Shown here: in pieces, positions 1 to 5,195 of the stretch
How positions within the stretch are numbered: position 1 is the stretch's first letter
Layout of the letters: each line of letters opens with the position of its first letter
Source: Gammaproteobacteria bacterium
Lineage (GTDB): Bacteria > Pseudomonadota > Gammaproteobacteria > JAABTG01
Assembly (NCBI GenBank): GCA_030066245.1
Contig: JASJBY010000348.1
Coordinates: 1-5,195, forward strand
Length of the DNA: 5,195 nt
Reading direction: 5' to 3'
Made by a program: the position numbers and the translations under genes
The notes under the pieces: model-generated
What the model was told of the DNA's origin: nothing
The model's input: the letters and a program-made list of their open reading frames with translations, nothing else
Database searches by the model: none

Positions 1-103
1 TGCGGCAGACGAGCAGAAAGACCAGCAGCGCGCCGAGCGCGAGCCCCAAAGCGAGGGCTATCCCGAGCAGCCCCCAGTTCCAGCTTGCCTCGAATACGTT
101 CAT
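1..103 (-). CDS. N-terminal fragment of an unidentified membrane protein
   Basis: An ATG at 103-101 opens a frame that stays open to the left edge, giving 34 residues and no stop. The product begins MNVFEASWNWGLLG and continues as an uninterrupted hydrophobic stretch rich in Leu, Ala and Gly from about residue 11 to 33, ending in Cys-Arg. This looks like an N-terminal signal anchor or first transmembrane helix. Wobble positions are mostly G/C, as in the certain genes nearby. An in-frame TAA at 118-116 makes this ATG the first possible one. The Shine-Dalgarno is poor: the nearest GGAG lies 15 bases upstream. I do not recognise the family. It follows amrS in the same direction but 335 bases away, so it is probably a separate transcription unit. 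Confidence 0.5.
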   Translation of the reverse strand, partial: MNVFEASWNWGLLGIALALGLALGALLVFLLVCR

Positions 104-251
104 GAGCGGACTTAATTACTCCGTGTTGAATAAGCCTTGTTTCCGAGCCCACCACACCAGGGCGAGCGGTCCGGTCGTCACGCAGGTGAAAGACACATTA
201 TGCGACGGGCGCACTCGCCGGCAACACTAGCCCCAGGCGACCGCACTGCAA

Positions 252-276
252 ACTATACCGATGTTTCGAATCATCG
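252..276 (-). promoter_or_regulatory. Operator-like dyad next to a -10-like box
   Basis: CGATGTTTCGAATCATCG at 259-276 matches its own reverse complement at 16 of 18 positions; only the sixth and thirteenth bases fail. It is centred on TTCGAA. On the minus strand it lies directly upstream of TATAGT (257-252), a 5/6 match to the sigma-70 -10 box, so a bound dimer would cover the -10/-35 spacer. No good -35 was found at 16-18 bases. That it is a regulator site controlling the left-edge gene is inference. Confidence 0.3.
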
Positions 277-377
277 ATCACCCATGGCAACGCAGCAGGC
301 CCAGGACCGACCCGGGCGTGGTCTCCGCTGCGCCCACAGAATGACAGATCCAGCTGACAGCCCATCACGGCCGAGCT

Positions 378-410
378 GCAGAGACGCGCCTGTGGCAGGG
401 CGCGATCTGC
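378..410. terminator. GC-rich two-part hairpin downstream of amrS, possible terminator
   Basis: GCAGA (378-382) pairs with TCTGC (406-410), and CGCGCC (385-390) pairs with GGCGCG (399-404). This leaves a small internal loop and an 8-base apical loop: 11 pairs, mostly G-C. It begins 29 bases past the amrS stop in the amrS direction, where a terminator would sit. There is no T-run on either side, so it is not a classical intrinsic terminator. It could instead be a 3' end stabilising structure or chance pairing in GC-rich DNA. Confidence 0.35.
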
Positions 411-438
411 TGCCTTGACACCAATGGCCGGCCCCTCC

Positions 439-1560
439 CTATGCTAGAGCGAAATGCTGCAGGCGGACAGGTTGGCGCTTGGCTCCCCAGTCGCCGGGTC
501 CGCTCTCGAAACGGCCGGCACAAGGCGTGCCGCAAAAGCGGCAGCGTCCGTCCTCGGTGAGATTCCAGTCGGAAAGCACGTACCAGTCCCGGCCTATCAG
601 CAGCTCGCCGCAGTTGTGGCAATATGTACTGTCTCCCCTCTTGTCGTGCACGTTGCCCACGTAGGCGTAGCGAATGCCGTTGCTGAGCGCGATGCTCCGG
701 GCTCTGGTCAAGGTGGCGGGCGGTGTGGCCGGACGGTCTTGCATTTTCCAGTCCGGGTGAAAGGCGGTGAAGTGCACGGGCACATCCGGCCCCAGCTGGT
801 CCACCACCCAGCCTGTCAGCTCGTTCAGCTCAGCTTCCGAGTCGTTCGCCCCCGGTATCAGCAGGGTGGTGATCTCGAACCAGACCTCAGTCTCCTGTTT
901 CAGGTAGATGAGCAAGTCCAGAACCGGCTGCAGATGCCCACCGCAAACATCGCGGTAAAAAACCTCGGTGAACGCCTTTAGATCCACGTTTGCCGCGTCC
1001 ATGTGGCGGTAGAATTCGCGCGCTGGTTCCGCACACATATAGCCGGCAGTCACGGCCACCGACTGGACGCCCTTGTCCTTGCAGGCCTTGGCTGTATCGA
1101 TCGCGTACTCCAGGAAAATGGTCGGGTCGTTGTAGGTGTAAGCAACGCTGCGGCAGCCCAGCTGCCGCGCTGCCTCAGCGAGTGTTCGCGGACTGGCCTC
1201 GTCCATGAGCGTGTCCATCTCGCGAGACTTGCTCATGTCCCAGTTCTGGCAGAACTTGCAGGCCAGATTGCAGCCTGCCGTTCCGAACGACAGGACGGGG
1301 GTGCCGGGTAGGAAATGATTGAGCGGTTTTTTCTCTATCGGATCGATGCAGAACCCGCTGGACCGACCGTAGCTGGTGAGCACCAGCTGGTCGGCGATAC
1401 GTGCCCTGACGAAGCACAAGCCTCTCTGGCCTTCGCGGAGCTTGCAGAAGCGCGGGCAGACGTCGCACTGTATGCGCCCGTCGTCCAGGTGGTGCCAGTA
1501 TCGGGCCGGCACGACGCCGGGGTCCGCGAGGGATAGTTGTGCCGCTTCTTTGCTCATCAC
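439..1560 (-). CDS. amrS: AmmeMemoRadiSam system radical SAM enzyme
   Basis: 373 residues, a normal length for the family. Residues 97-104 are CNLACKFC, the CX3CX2C motif that ligates the [4Fe-4S] cluster and S-adenosylmethionine; NWD follows, as in pyruvate formate-lyase activase-like members. An N-terminal cysteine cluster (C32, C35, C39, C49; CDVCPRFCK) and a C-terminal zinc-ribbon-like pair (C314/C317 and C340/C343; YCHNCGELLIGRD, CRFCG) frame the barrel. YTYNDPTIF (141-149), NVDLKAF (191-197), ITTLLIPGANDS (230-241) and FTAFHPD (264-270) are typical of this family. It should cleave SAM to a 5'-deoxyadenosyl radical in the cytoplasm; the substrate is unknown. ATG at 1560 is followed by a second ATG; AGGT lies 9 bases upstream. 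It diverges from amrB across 77 bases. Family call is very sure, the reaction is not. Confidence 0.96.
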   Translation of the reverse strand: MMSKEAAQLSLADPGVVPARYWHHLDDGRIQCDVCPRFCKLREGQRGLCFVRARIADQLVLTSYGRSSGFCIDPIEKKPLNHFLPGTPVLSFGTAGCNLACKFCQNWDMSKSREMDTLMDEASPRTLAEAARQLGCRSVAYTYNDPTIFLEYAIDTAKACKDKGVQSVAVTAGYMCAEPAREFYRHMDAANVDLKAFTEVFYRDVCGGHLQPVLDLLIYLKQETEVWFEITTLLIPGANDSEAELNELTGWVVDQLGPDVPVHFTAFHPDWKMQDRPATPPATLTRARSIALSNGIRYAYVGNVHDKRGDSTYCHNCGELLIGRDWYVLSDWNLTEDGRCRFCGTPCAGRFESGPGDWGAKRQPVRLQHFALA

Positions 1561-1637
1561 GGTGACCCGACCTGCTCCCGGACAGACTGCCAGGATGTAT
1601 ACTTTTATTATCCTTACACCAGCGGGGAAAGCCAGCC
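1561..1637. promoter_or_regulatory. Divergent promoter region between amrS and amrB
   Basis: This 77-base gap must carry the start signals of both amrS (minus) and amrB (plus), unless transcripts enter from further away. An AT-rich block at about 1597-1616 interrupts otherwise GC-rich DNA. It contains TATACT on the plus strand (1598-1603, 5/6 to the -10 consensus) and GATAAT on the minus strand (1612-1607, 5/6). These predict leaders of roughly 28 and 40 bases. Neither has a good -35 at 16-18 bases, so a weak or activator-dependent promoter is possible. The two boxes are so close that polymerase bound at one would probably block the other. GGGGA at 1624-1628, 9 bases before the amrB ATG, is its likely ribosome binding site. 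Confidence 0.5.
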
Positions 1638-2423
1638 ATGCCCCAGGTTCGCATGCCCGCCGTTGCCGGTCTCTTCTACCCCGACGACCCGGCGGAACTT
1701 CGTCAGACGGTCTTGAGCTTCCTGGCCCGAGCGGCCCCCGGGCCGGTGGTGCCCAAGGCGCTCATAGCCCCGCATGCCGGCTATATTTACTCCGGGCCAG
1801 TGGCGGCCAGCGCCTACGCCCAGCTTGAACCGGTGAAGCAGGTCATCCAGCGCGTGGTGCTTCTCGGCCCCAGCCACCGGCTACCCTTCTCCGGCTTGGC
1901 ACTGAGCGCAGCGGAGACATTCGCCACGCCGCTAGGCGACATCGCCGTCGACCGGGAGGCCGTGGAATCGATCCAGGTCTTGAGCCAGGTGCAGGTGTTG
2001 GATGCGGCCCACGCCATGGAGCACAGCCTGGAAGTTCACCTGCCATTTCTGCAGCTGGCGCTCGCGGACTTCAAGCTCGTTCCTCTGGTGGTCGGTGATG
2101 CGACCCCGGCAGAGGTTGCGGAGGTCATCGAGTGTCTATGGGGTGGCCGGGAAACGCTGATCGTCGTCAGCACCGATCTCAGCCACTACCACGATTACGA
2201 CACAGCCAGGCGCATCGATGCGCAGACGTCCGCGCGGATCGAGTCGCTCGTCTCTCCCGACATCGAGCCCGAGCAGGCGTGCGGCTGCCGGCCGGTCAAC
2301 GGGCTTATTCAGGCAGCGAGCCGGCGCCAGCTGCATGCGACTCTCCTGGACCTCCGCAATTCCGGGGATACCGCGGGGCCGCGGGACCGGGTTGTCGGTT
2401 ACGGGGCCTATGCAGTCGCTTGA
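1638..2423 (+). CDS. amrB: AmmeMemoRadiSam system protein B (MEMO1 family)
   Basis: 261 residues, usual for bacterial members. The fold is that of class III extradiol (LigB-type) dioxygenases. Signature motifs occur in order: RMPAVAGLFYP (5-15), APHAGYIYSG (44-53), LGPSH (76-80), EHSLEVHLPFLQ (128-139), STDLSHYHDY (178-187), ACGCRP (214-219) and NSGDTAG (241-247). H46, H80, H183 and C215 correspond by motif position to the putative metal-site residues His49, His81, His192 and Cys244 of human MEMO1, so the pocket looks intact. Bacterial function is unproven; a metal-dependent oxidative step is inference from the fold. ATG at 1638 follows GGGGA by 9 bases, and the family-typical sequence starts within five residues. 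It is cotranscribed with amrA, overlapping it by 14 bases. Confidence 0.95.
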   Translation: MPQVRMPAVAGLFYPDDPAELRQTVLSFLARAAPGPVVPKALIAPHAGYIYSGPVAASAYAQLEPVKQVIQRVVLLGPSHRLPFSGLALSAAETFATPLGDIAVDREAVESIQVLSQVQVLDAAHAMEHSLEVHLPFLQLALADFKLVPLVVGDATPAEVAEVIECLWGGRETLIVVSTDLSHYHDYDTARRIDAQTSARIESLVSPDIEPEQACGCRPVNGLIQAASRRQLHATLLDLRNSGDTAGPRDRVVGYGAYAVA

Positions 2424-2994
2424 GCCCCTCAGCGCGGCGCAGGCCGAGACGTTGCTCAAAGTGGCCCGCGAATCAATCGCCGCCGGACTGGAATCGGGCA
2501 AGCCTCTCGCTGTGCGTCCATCCGATTATGTGCAGGCCCTGCGAGAAGTGCGGGCAAGCTTTGTCACCCTGAACAGGGAGGGTCGCCTCCGCGGCTGTAT
2601 CGGCTCACTGGAGGCCAGGCTTGCGCTGGTGCAGGACGTGGCGGATCACGCCTTCGCGGCGGCCTTCCGGGACCCGCGATTCGCCCCGCTTGCGGCGAAC
2701 GAGTTTTCCACGCTGGAAATTCACGTTTCCATTCTGACCCCAAACGAGGCGCTCCAGTTCGAAGACGAAGCAGACCTGCTGCGCCAGCTTCGGCCCGGCA
2801 CCGACGGACTCATTATCGCTCGCGGCGAAAGGCGCGCCACGTTCCTGCCCGCCGTCTGGGAATCGCTCCCGGAACCAGCAGAATTCCTGGCTCACCTGAA
2901 GCTCAAGGCGGGAATTGCCCCCGGAGACGTTGGCGAACCCCTGCGGGCCTGGCGCTACACGGCCGAGAGCATACCCAGAGAACCTTCCCGTTAA
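2410..2994 (+). CDS. amrA: AmmeMemoRadiSam system protein A (AMMECR1 family)
   Basis: 194 residues from the ATG at 2410. The invariant AMMECR1 hexapeptide LRGCIG is at residues 60-65, with the conserved cysteine at 63. Other family features are FVTLNREGRLRG (51-62), AAFRDPRFAPL (84-94), LEIHVSILTP (102-111), DGLIIARGERRATFLPAVWESLP (132-154, family pattern) and HLKLKAGI (162-169). Human AMMECR1 belongs to this family; the molecular role is not established. The frame extends upstream to an ATG at 2218, but that would add 64 residues without family resemblance over amrB, so 2410 is preferred. No good Shine-Dalgarno precedes it, which fits translational coupling through the 14-base overlap with amrB. 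It is convergent with the pentapeptide gene, 134 bases away. Confidence 0.95.
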   Translation: MQSLEPLSAAQAETLLKVARESIAAGLESGKPLAVRPSDYVQALREVRASFVTLNREGRLRGCIGSLEARLALVQDVADHAFAAAFRDPRFAPLAANEFSTLEIHVSILTPNEALQFEDEADLLRQLRPGTDGLIIARGERRATFLPAVWESLPEPAEFLAHLKLKAGIAPGDVGEPLRAWRYTAESIPREPSR

Positions 2995-3036
2995 GCGAAG
3001 GGAGCCCGCGTCGGATTGTTCCGGTCATGGCGGCCT

Positions 3037-3057
3037 GCCGGGCGCCGGCGTTGTTTG
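3037..3057 (+). terminator. Candidate intrinsic terminator after amrA
   Basis: GCCGG (3037-3041) and CCGGC (3045-3049) form a 5-bp all-GC stem around a GCG loop. GTTGTTTG follows, a short T-rich tail. It lies 43 bases past the amrA stop in the convergent gap, where the amrBA transcript should end. The stem is short and the T-run is interrupted, so it may be weak. Confidence 0.4.
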
Positions 3058-3128
3058 CTGCCATGCTCCTCAAGAGCGCATTCCCAGGCTCCCCGGTCCG
3101 CCGGATAAGGCCCGTGTGGCTGATCTGC

Positions 3129-4028
3129 TCAAGGCGCGCCCTGACGCAGCAGACATTGTCCAATCGAGCCGGCGACACAGCTCCGGCCATCCAACCAAAC
3201 GGCGTTTCCGAGCTGTGCACCGCTGAGCACAGCACCTCCAAGCACCGCCTGGCTCAAGTCCGCAAAACTGAGATCGGCGCCACTCAGATTGGCATTGGCG
3301 AGGTCTGCTCCCATCAGGTTGGTGCCCTTGAGATTTGCCCCGCTCAGGTCCGCGTAGCTCAGGTTCGCCTTCGCCAGATCGGTATACGCGAGGTCGGCGC
3401 CCACCAGCCGGCTGCCGAGAAGGTTAGCTTGACGCAGCTTGGCGTTGGTGATCCGGGCCGCCGACAGGTCCTTTCGGACAACCGTCAGATTCTCCAGGCG
3501 ACAGTTGCTCCAGTTCACGGAGGGCCCTGGTGGTGCATCACAGGCCGGAGTGTCAGAGTCAGGTGGCGGCACCAGCGACAAGGCCAGCCCCAGGACGACC
3601 ACCAGAGCCAGCGCAGTACCCAGCCAGCGCGGCAGATAGTTCTCCCGGCGGCGGCGCTTCTCCTGGAGAAGACGCGTCTTGGCGGCACGCCGGGTCAGCG
3701 TCTCTGCGTCCTCAGGGGCGCGCCGGTCTTTTCCCGTCCGCGCATCCATAGCCCCGGGTGCCGTCGGGTTCGGATGGCTTCGCCGGTCGCCAAGGCCTCT
3801 CTCGTCCTCGTGGCCTCGCAAGGCTTTCAGCGTCTCCTCGTCGGCACCGTTCCGGACAGCCTCGGGAATGAGGTCCGGGATTTCCGAAAGGGGTGCCCAG
3901 GCTTCCCGATCAGCACTGAGCATGTCAGTCGGCCTGATCCGCCCAAGCATTGCCAGACGTGAAATCTGCGCCTCGGGAAACGGCCCCTTGACCTGCTGGT
4001 GACGCCTGACGTACCAAAGCTTGCTCAT
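3129..4028 (-). CDS. GYF-domain / single-pass membrane / pentapeptide-repeat protein
   Basis: 299 residues with a clear mosaic layout. Residues 1-55 (SKLWYVRRHQQVKGPF, then SREAW-like spacing with DREAWAPLSEIPDL at 40-53) resemble the bacterial GYF_2 domain, a probable peptide-binding module. Residues 60-130 are charged and low-complexity, ending in KRRRREN. A transmembrane helix spans about 135-153. Residues 196-280 are 17 consecutive pentapeptides of the A(D/N)LXX type, expected to form a right-handed quadrilateral beta-helix. The tail WLDGRSCVAGSIGQC (278-292) resembles a cap seen in other pentapeptide proteins. The Arg-rich flank predicts GYF inside and repeats in the periplasm, where C163/C176 and C284/C292 could form disulfides. 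ATG at 4028 has GAAGGTG 8 bases upstream. Specific function unknown. Confidence 0.88.
   Translation of the reverse strand: MSKLWYVRRHQQVKGPFPEAQISRLAMLGRIRPTDMLSADREAWAPLSEIPDLIPEAVRNGADEETLKALRGHEDERGLGDRRSHPNPTAPGAMDARTGKDRRAPEDAETLTRRAAKTRLLQEKRRRRENYLPRWLGTALALVVVLGLALSLVPPPDSDTPACDAPPGPSVNWSNCRLENLTVVRKDLSAARITNAKLRQANLLGSRLVGADLAYTDLAKANLSYADLSGANLKGTNLMGADLANANLSGADLSFADLSQAVLGGAVLSGAQLGNAVWLDGRSCVAGSIGQCLLRQGAP
3189..3443 (-). repeat. In-frame 15-base repeat array encoding 17 pentapeptides
   Basis: The segment encoding residues 196-280 repeats with a 15-base period, each unit reading roughly GC-(G/A)AY-CTG/CTC-N6 on the minus strand. Central residue is Leu in nearly every unit, preceded by Asp or Asn in the middle ones (ADLAY, ANLSY, ADLSG, ANLKG, ADLAN, ANLSG, ADLSF); outer units degrade to AVLGG and AQLGN. 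The DNA copies differ enough to be old, not a recent tandem expansion. Confidence 0.85.
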
Positions 4029-4061
4029 GCGGCTCGCACCTTCAGCCCGGCGGTTTTCCTG

Positions 4062-4089
4062 CCGCTAACTGGAATAACCAGAATAGCGG
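4062..4089. promoter_or_regulatory. Strong inverted repeat between divergent genes
   Basis: CCGCTA (4062-4067) pairs with TAGCGG (4084-4089), and inside it CTGG (4069-4072) pairs with CCAG (4078-4081) around an AATAA loop; only one and two bases are unpaired between the stems. Ten pairs in 28 bases sit in the middle of the 91-base gap between the pentapeptide gene and the FliK-like gene. It could be a regulator site serving both genes or a hairpin in one of the leaders. No convincing -35/-10 pair was found on either strand. A GGTGA at 4106-4110, 9 bases before the ATG at 4120, is the likely ribosome binding site of the right-hand gene. Confidence 0.4.
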
Positions 4090-4119
4090 GCCGCCATAGC
4101 CCCCTGGTGATCCTGCCCT

Positions 4120-5195
4120 ATGCAAATCACCACTCCATCGTTACCAGGCCTGACCCTGCAATCCCCGACTGCGGCAAGACCCATGGTCGAAGCCTGGAGC
4201 GTTGGCCAGCTGCTGCAGGCAACGGTGGTCGCCCCGGTGCAGCCCCAACGGGTGACGCTTCTGATCGGGGGCAGTCGTATGGAGGCGGAGACGAACACGC
4301 CGCTCCGGCCCGGCCAGAAGCTCACGTTGCGGGTGGAACAGCGCGGTGAGACCACGTTGTTGCGGGTCGTCGACCAGCAAGCCCAGTCGAGCGAGGTGCA
4401 GACCCGCGCCCTGCGGGCCGCTCTGCCACGGCAGACCCCGTTGCCACCGCTGCTGGCCAACCTGCTCCTGCTGGCAAGAGCGCCGGAACAGGTTCGACAT
4501 GAATCCGCGCCCGCGTGGGCGAAGTTTGCTCGAACCCTCGTGCGCGACCTCCCCGAGCCGCAGACGCTGACTTCACGCGACGGCTTGCGTCGTGCCATCG
4601 ACAACGCGGGGACCTTCTTCGAGTCCCGGGTGGCTCGCGCGCTCGGCGGCGCCGCGCAGTTTCCGAACCAGGACTTCAAGGGTGGTCTGTTGCGCTTCGT
4701 CGGTTTCCTGGACCGGGAATTCACGCAGCCGCCTCCAACCAAGTCCCGCGTGCCGGACGTGCCCGCCCGGCCGAGCGCATTGGGGACCCGGGGCACACCG
4801 GGTGCCACTGCGGCCGGCGGCGCGGTAAACGACATGCAGAAATCTCCGGCGTCGCAGCCTGCGCCCGTCCGGGTCGGCGGGTCGGTCAACGCAGCGACTG
4901 CTTCGTCGACCCCCGGGCAGCCGCAGCCCCGGCAGTTTCTCAGTGCCAGCCTTGCCCTGCTGAACACGCCCGCCAAGGTTGCCGGCGAGCTCCAGAGCCA
5001 GCTTGAAGGGGCCATCGCGCGCGTCCAGCTCCACCAGCTGAACAGCCTGTCGGCCGAGGAAGGTGCCAAGCCTTCCTGGGCCGTGGAGATCCCGGTCAGG
5101 CGGGCGGAGCAGGTGGATGTCTGGTCATTACGGATCACCGAGGAGGCGCCCGGTTCTGCCGAGGCGCCGGCCGGGCGCTGGTGCATATCGGTTGC
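4120..5195 (+). CDS. FliK-like flagellar hook-length control family protein (3' end outside window)
   Basis: The frame is open from the ATG at 4120 to the right edge, giving 358 complete codons without a stop. An in-frame TGA at 4108-4110 makes this the first ATG. Residues 26-85 (WSVGQLLQATVV, then TNTPLRPGQKLTLRVEQ) match the beta-rich N-terminal region of FliK-like proteins. Residues 100-200 are helical (GLRRAIDNAGTFFESRVARA at 155-174). About 203-275 is a Pro/Ala/Gly/Ser/Gln-rich linker. Residues 319-358 (SWAVEIPVRR, VDVWSLRI, GRWCISV) resemble the start of the Flg_hook C-terminal domain. Canonical FliK is exported by the flagellar type III system and sets hook length. No flagellar neighbour is visible, and from memory, orphan FliK-like genes occur beside FlhB-C-like and ccm genes in gammaproteobacteria. 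Family is fairly sure, hook role is not. Confidence 0.82.
   Translation, partial: MQITTPSLPGLTLQSPTAARPMVEAWSVGQLLQATVVAPVQPQRVTLLIGGSRMEAETNTPLRPGQKLTLRVEQRGETTLLRVVDQQAQSSEVQTRALRAALPRQTPLPPLLANLLLLARAPEQVRHESAPAWAKFARTLVRDLPEPQTLTSRDGLRRAIDNAGTFFESRVARALGGAAQFPNQDFKGGLLRFVGFLDREFTQPPPTKSRVPDVPARPSALGTRGTPGATAAGGAVNDMQKSPASQPAPVRVGGSVNAATASSTPGQPQPRQFLSASLALLNTPAKVAGELQSQLEGAIARVQLHQLNSLSAEEGAKPSWAVEIPVRRAEQVDVWSLRITEEAPGSAEAPAGRWCISV

Larger units (their letters stand above)
104..438. other. Intergenic region without a convincing gene
   Basis: 335 bases lie between the start of the left-edge membrane protein and the stop of amrS. Frames open here give Arg/Pro/Ser-rich translations with no family resemblance and no good ribosome binding site, so I call none of them. 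Two structures stand out and are listed separately: a near-perfect 18-base dyad at 259-276, and a two-part hairpin at 378-410. A TATAGT box on the minus strand (257-252) beside the dyad could be a -10 element for the left-edge gene. It would give a leader of about 140 bases, and no good -35 lies at the right distance. Confidence 0.5.

Noticed and set aside
119..181. 20-codon minus-strand frame from a GTG at 181, ending GLFNTE and stopping just before the left-edge gene
   Set aside because: It is too short, has a non-ATG start, no clear ribosome binding site and no recognisable family; a leader peptide is possible but unsupported.
137..418. 93-codon plus-strand open frame in the left intergenic region
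   Set aside because: Composition is Arg/Pro/His-rich with no domain-like pattern or ribosome binding site, and it spans the dyad and the GC-rich hairpin.
426..433. GGCCGGCC palindrome beside the amrS stop
   Set aside because: A short GC palindrome of this size is common in such DNA and has no T-run to suggest termination.
415..445. Perfect TTGACA (415-420) with TATGCT (440-445) on the plus strand, a possible antisense promoter into amrS
   Set aside because: The spacer is 19 bases and the -10 matches only 4/6, so a functional sigma-70 promoter is doubtful.
454..981. 175-codon plus-strand open frame opposite amrS
   Set aside because: It is a shadow of amrS, whose motifs prove the minus-strand reading.
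3027..3962. 311-codon plus-strand open frame opposite the GYF-pentapeptide gene, with its own five-residue periodicity
   Set aside because: The periodicity is the antisense reflection of the 15-base repeat. The minus-strand reading has a GYF-like domain, a transmembrane helix, regular A(D/N)LXX repeats and a good ribosome binding site; the plus reading has none of these.
4065..5186. 373-codon minus-strand open frame over the FliK-like gene
   Set aside because: Its translation is Arg/Ser/Thr/Cys-rich with no family resemblance, and the plus-strand frame carries recognisable FliK-like sequence and stays open to the edge. Long antisense frames are expected at this GC content.

Overview
The window is GC-rich (wobble positions strongly G/C) with compact gene packing. 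It suggests a gammaproteobacterium, perhaps of the Ectothiorhodospiraceae/Chromatiales or pseudomonad type. The reasons are protein style and the company of a FliK-like gene; no taxonomic marker is present, so the assignment is tentative.

Layout, left to right. (1) At 1-103 on the minus strand is the first 34 codons of a membrane protein whose body lies outside the window. (2) 104-438 has no convincing gene; it holds an operator-like dyad and a GC-rich hairpin. (3) 439-2994 carries a complete AmmeMemoRadiSam locus. The radical SAM gene amrS is on the minus strand. It diverges across a 77-bp AT-richer promoter region from amrB (MEMO1 family) and amrA (AMMECR1 family), which overlap by 14 bases on the plus strand. 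(4) 3129-4028 on the minus strand, convergent with amrA, encodes a single-pass membrane protein. It has an N-terminal GYF-like domain, one transmembrane helix and a pentapeptide-repeat domain. (5) After a 91-bp divergent gap containing a strong inverted repeat, a FliK-like (flagellar hook-length control family) gene starts at 4120 on the plus strand and runs off the right end.

Functional picture. The three Amr families co-occur across bacteria and archaea, and AMMECR1 and MEMO1 are conserved in humans, yet the shared reaction is not established to my knowledge. All signature motifs are intact here, so this should be a working copy and is the most interesting system in the window. The divergent architecture implies coordinated expression from one short control region. 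The pentapeptide protein and the FliK-like protein appear to be separate transcription units with no visible mechanistic link to the Amr proteins.
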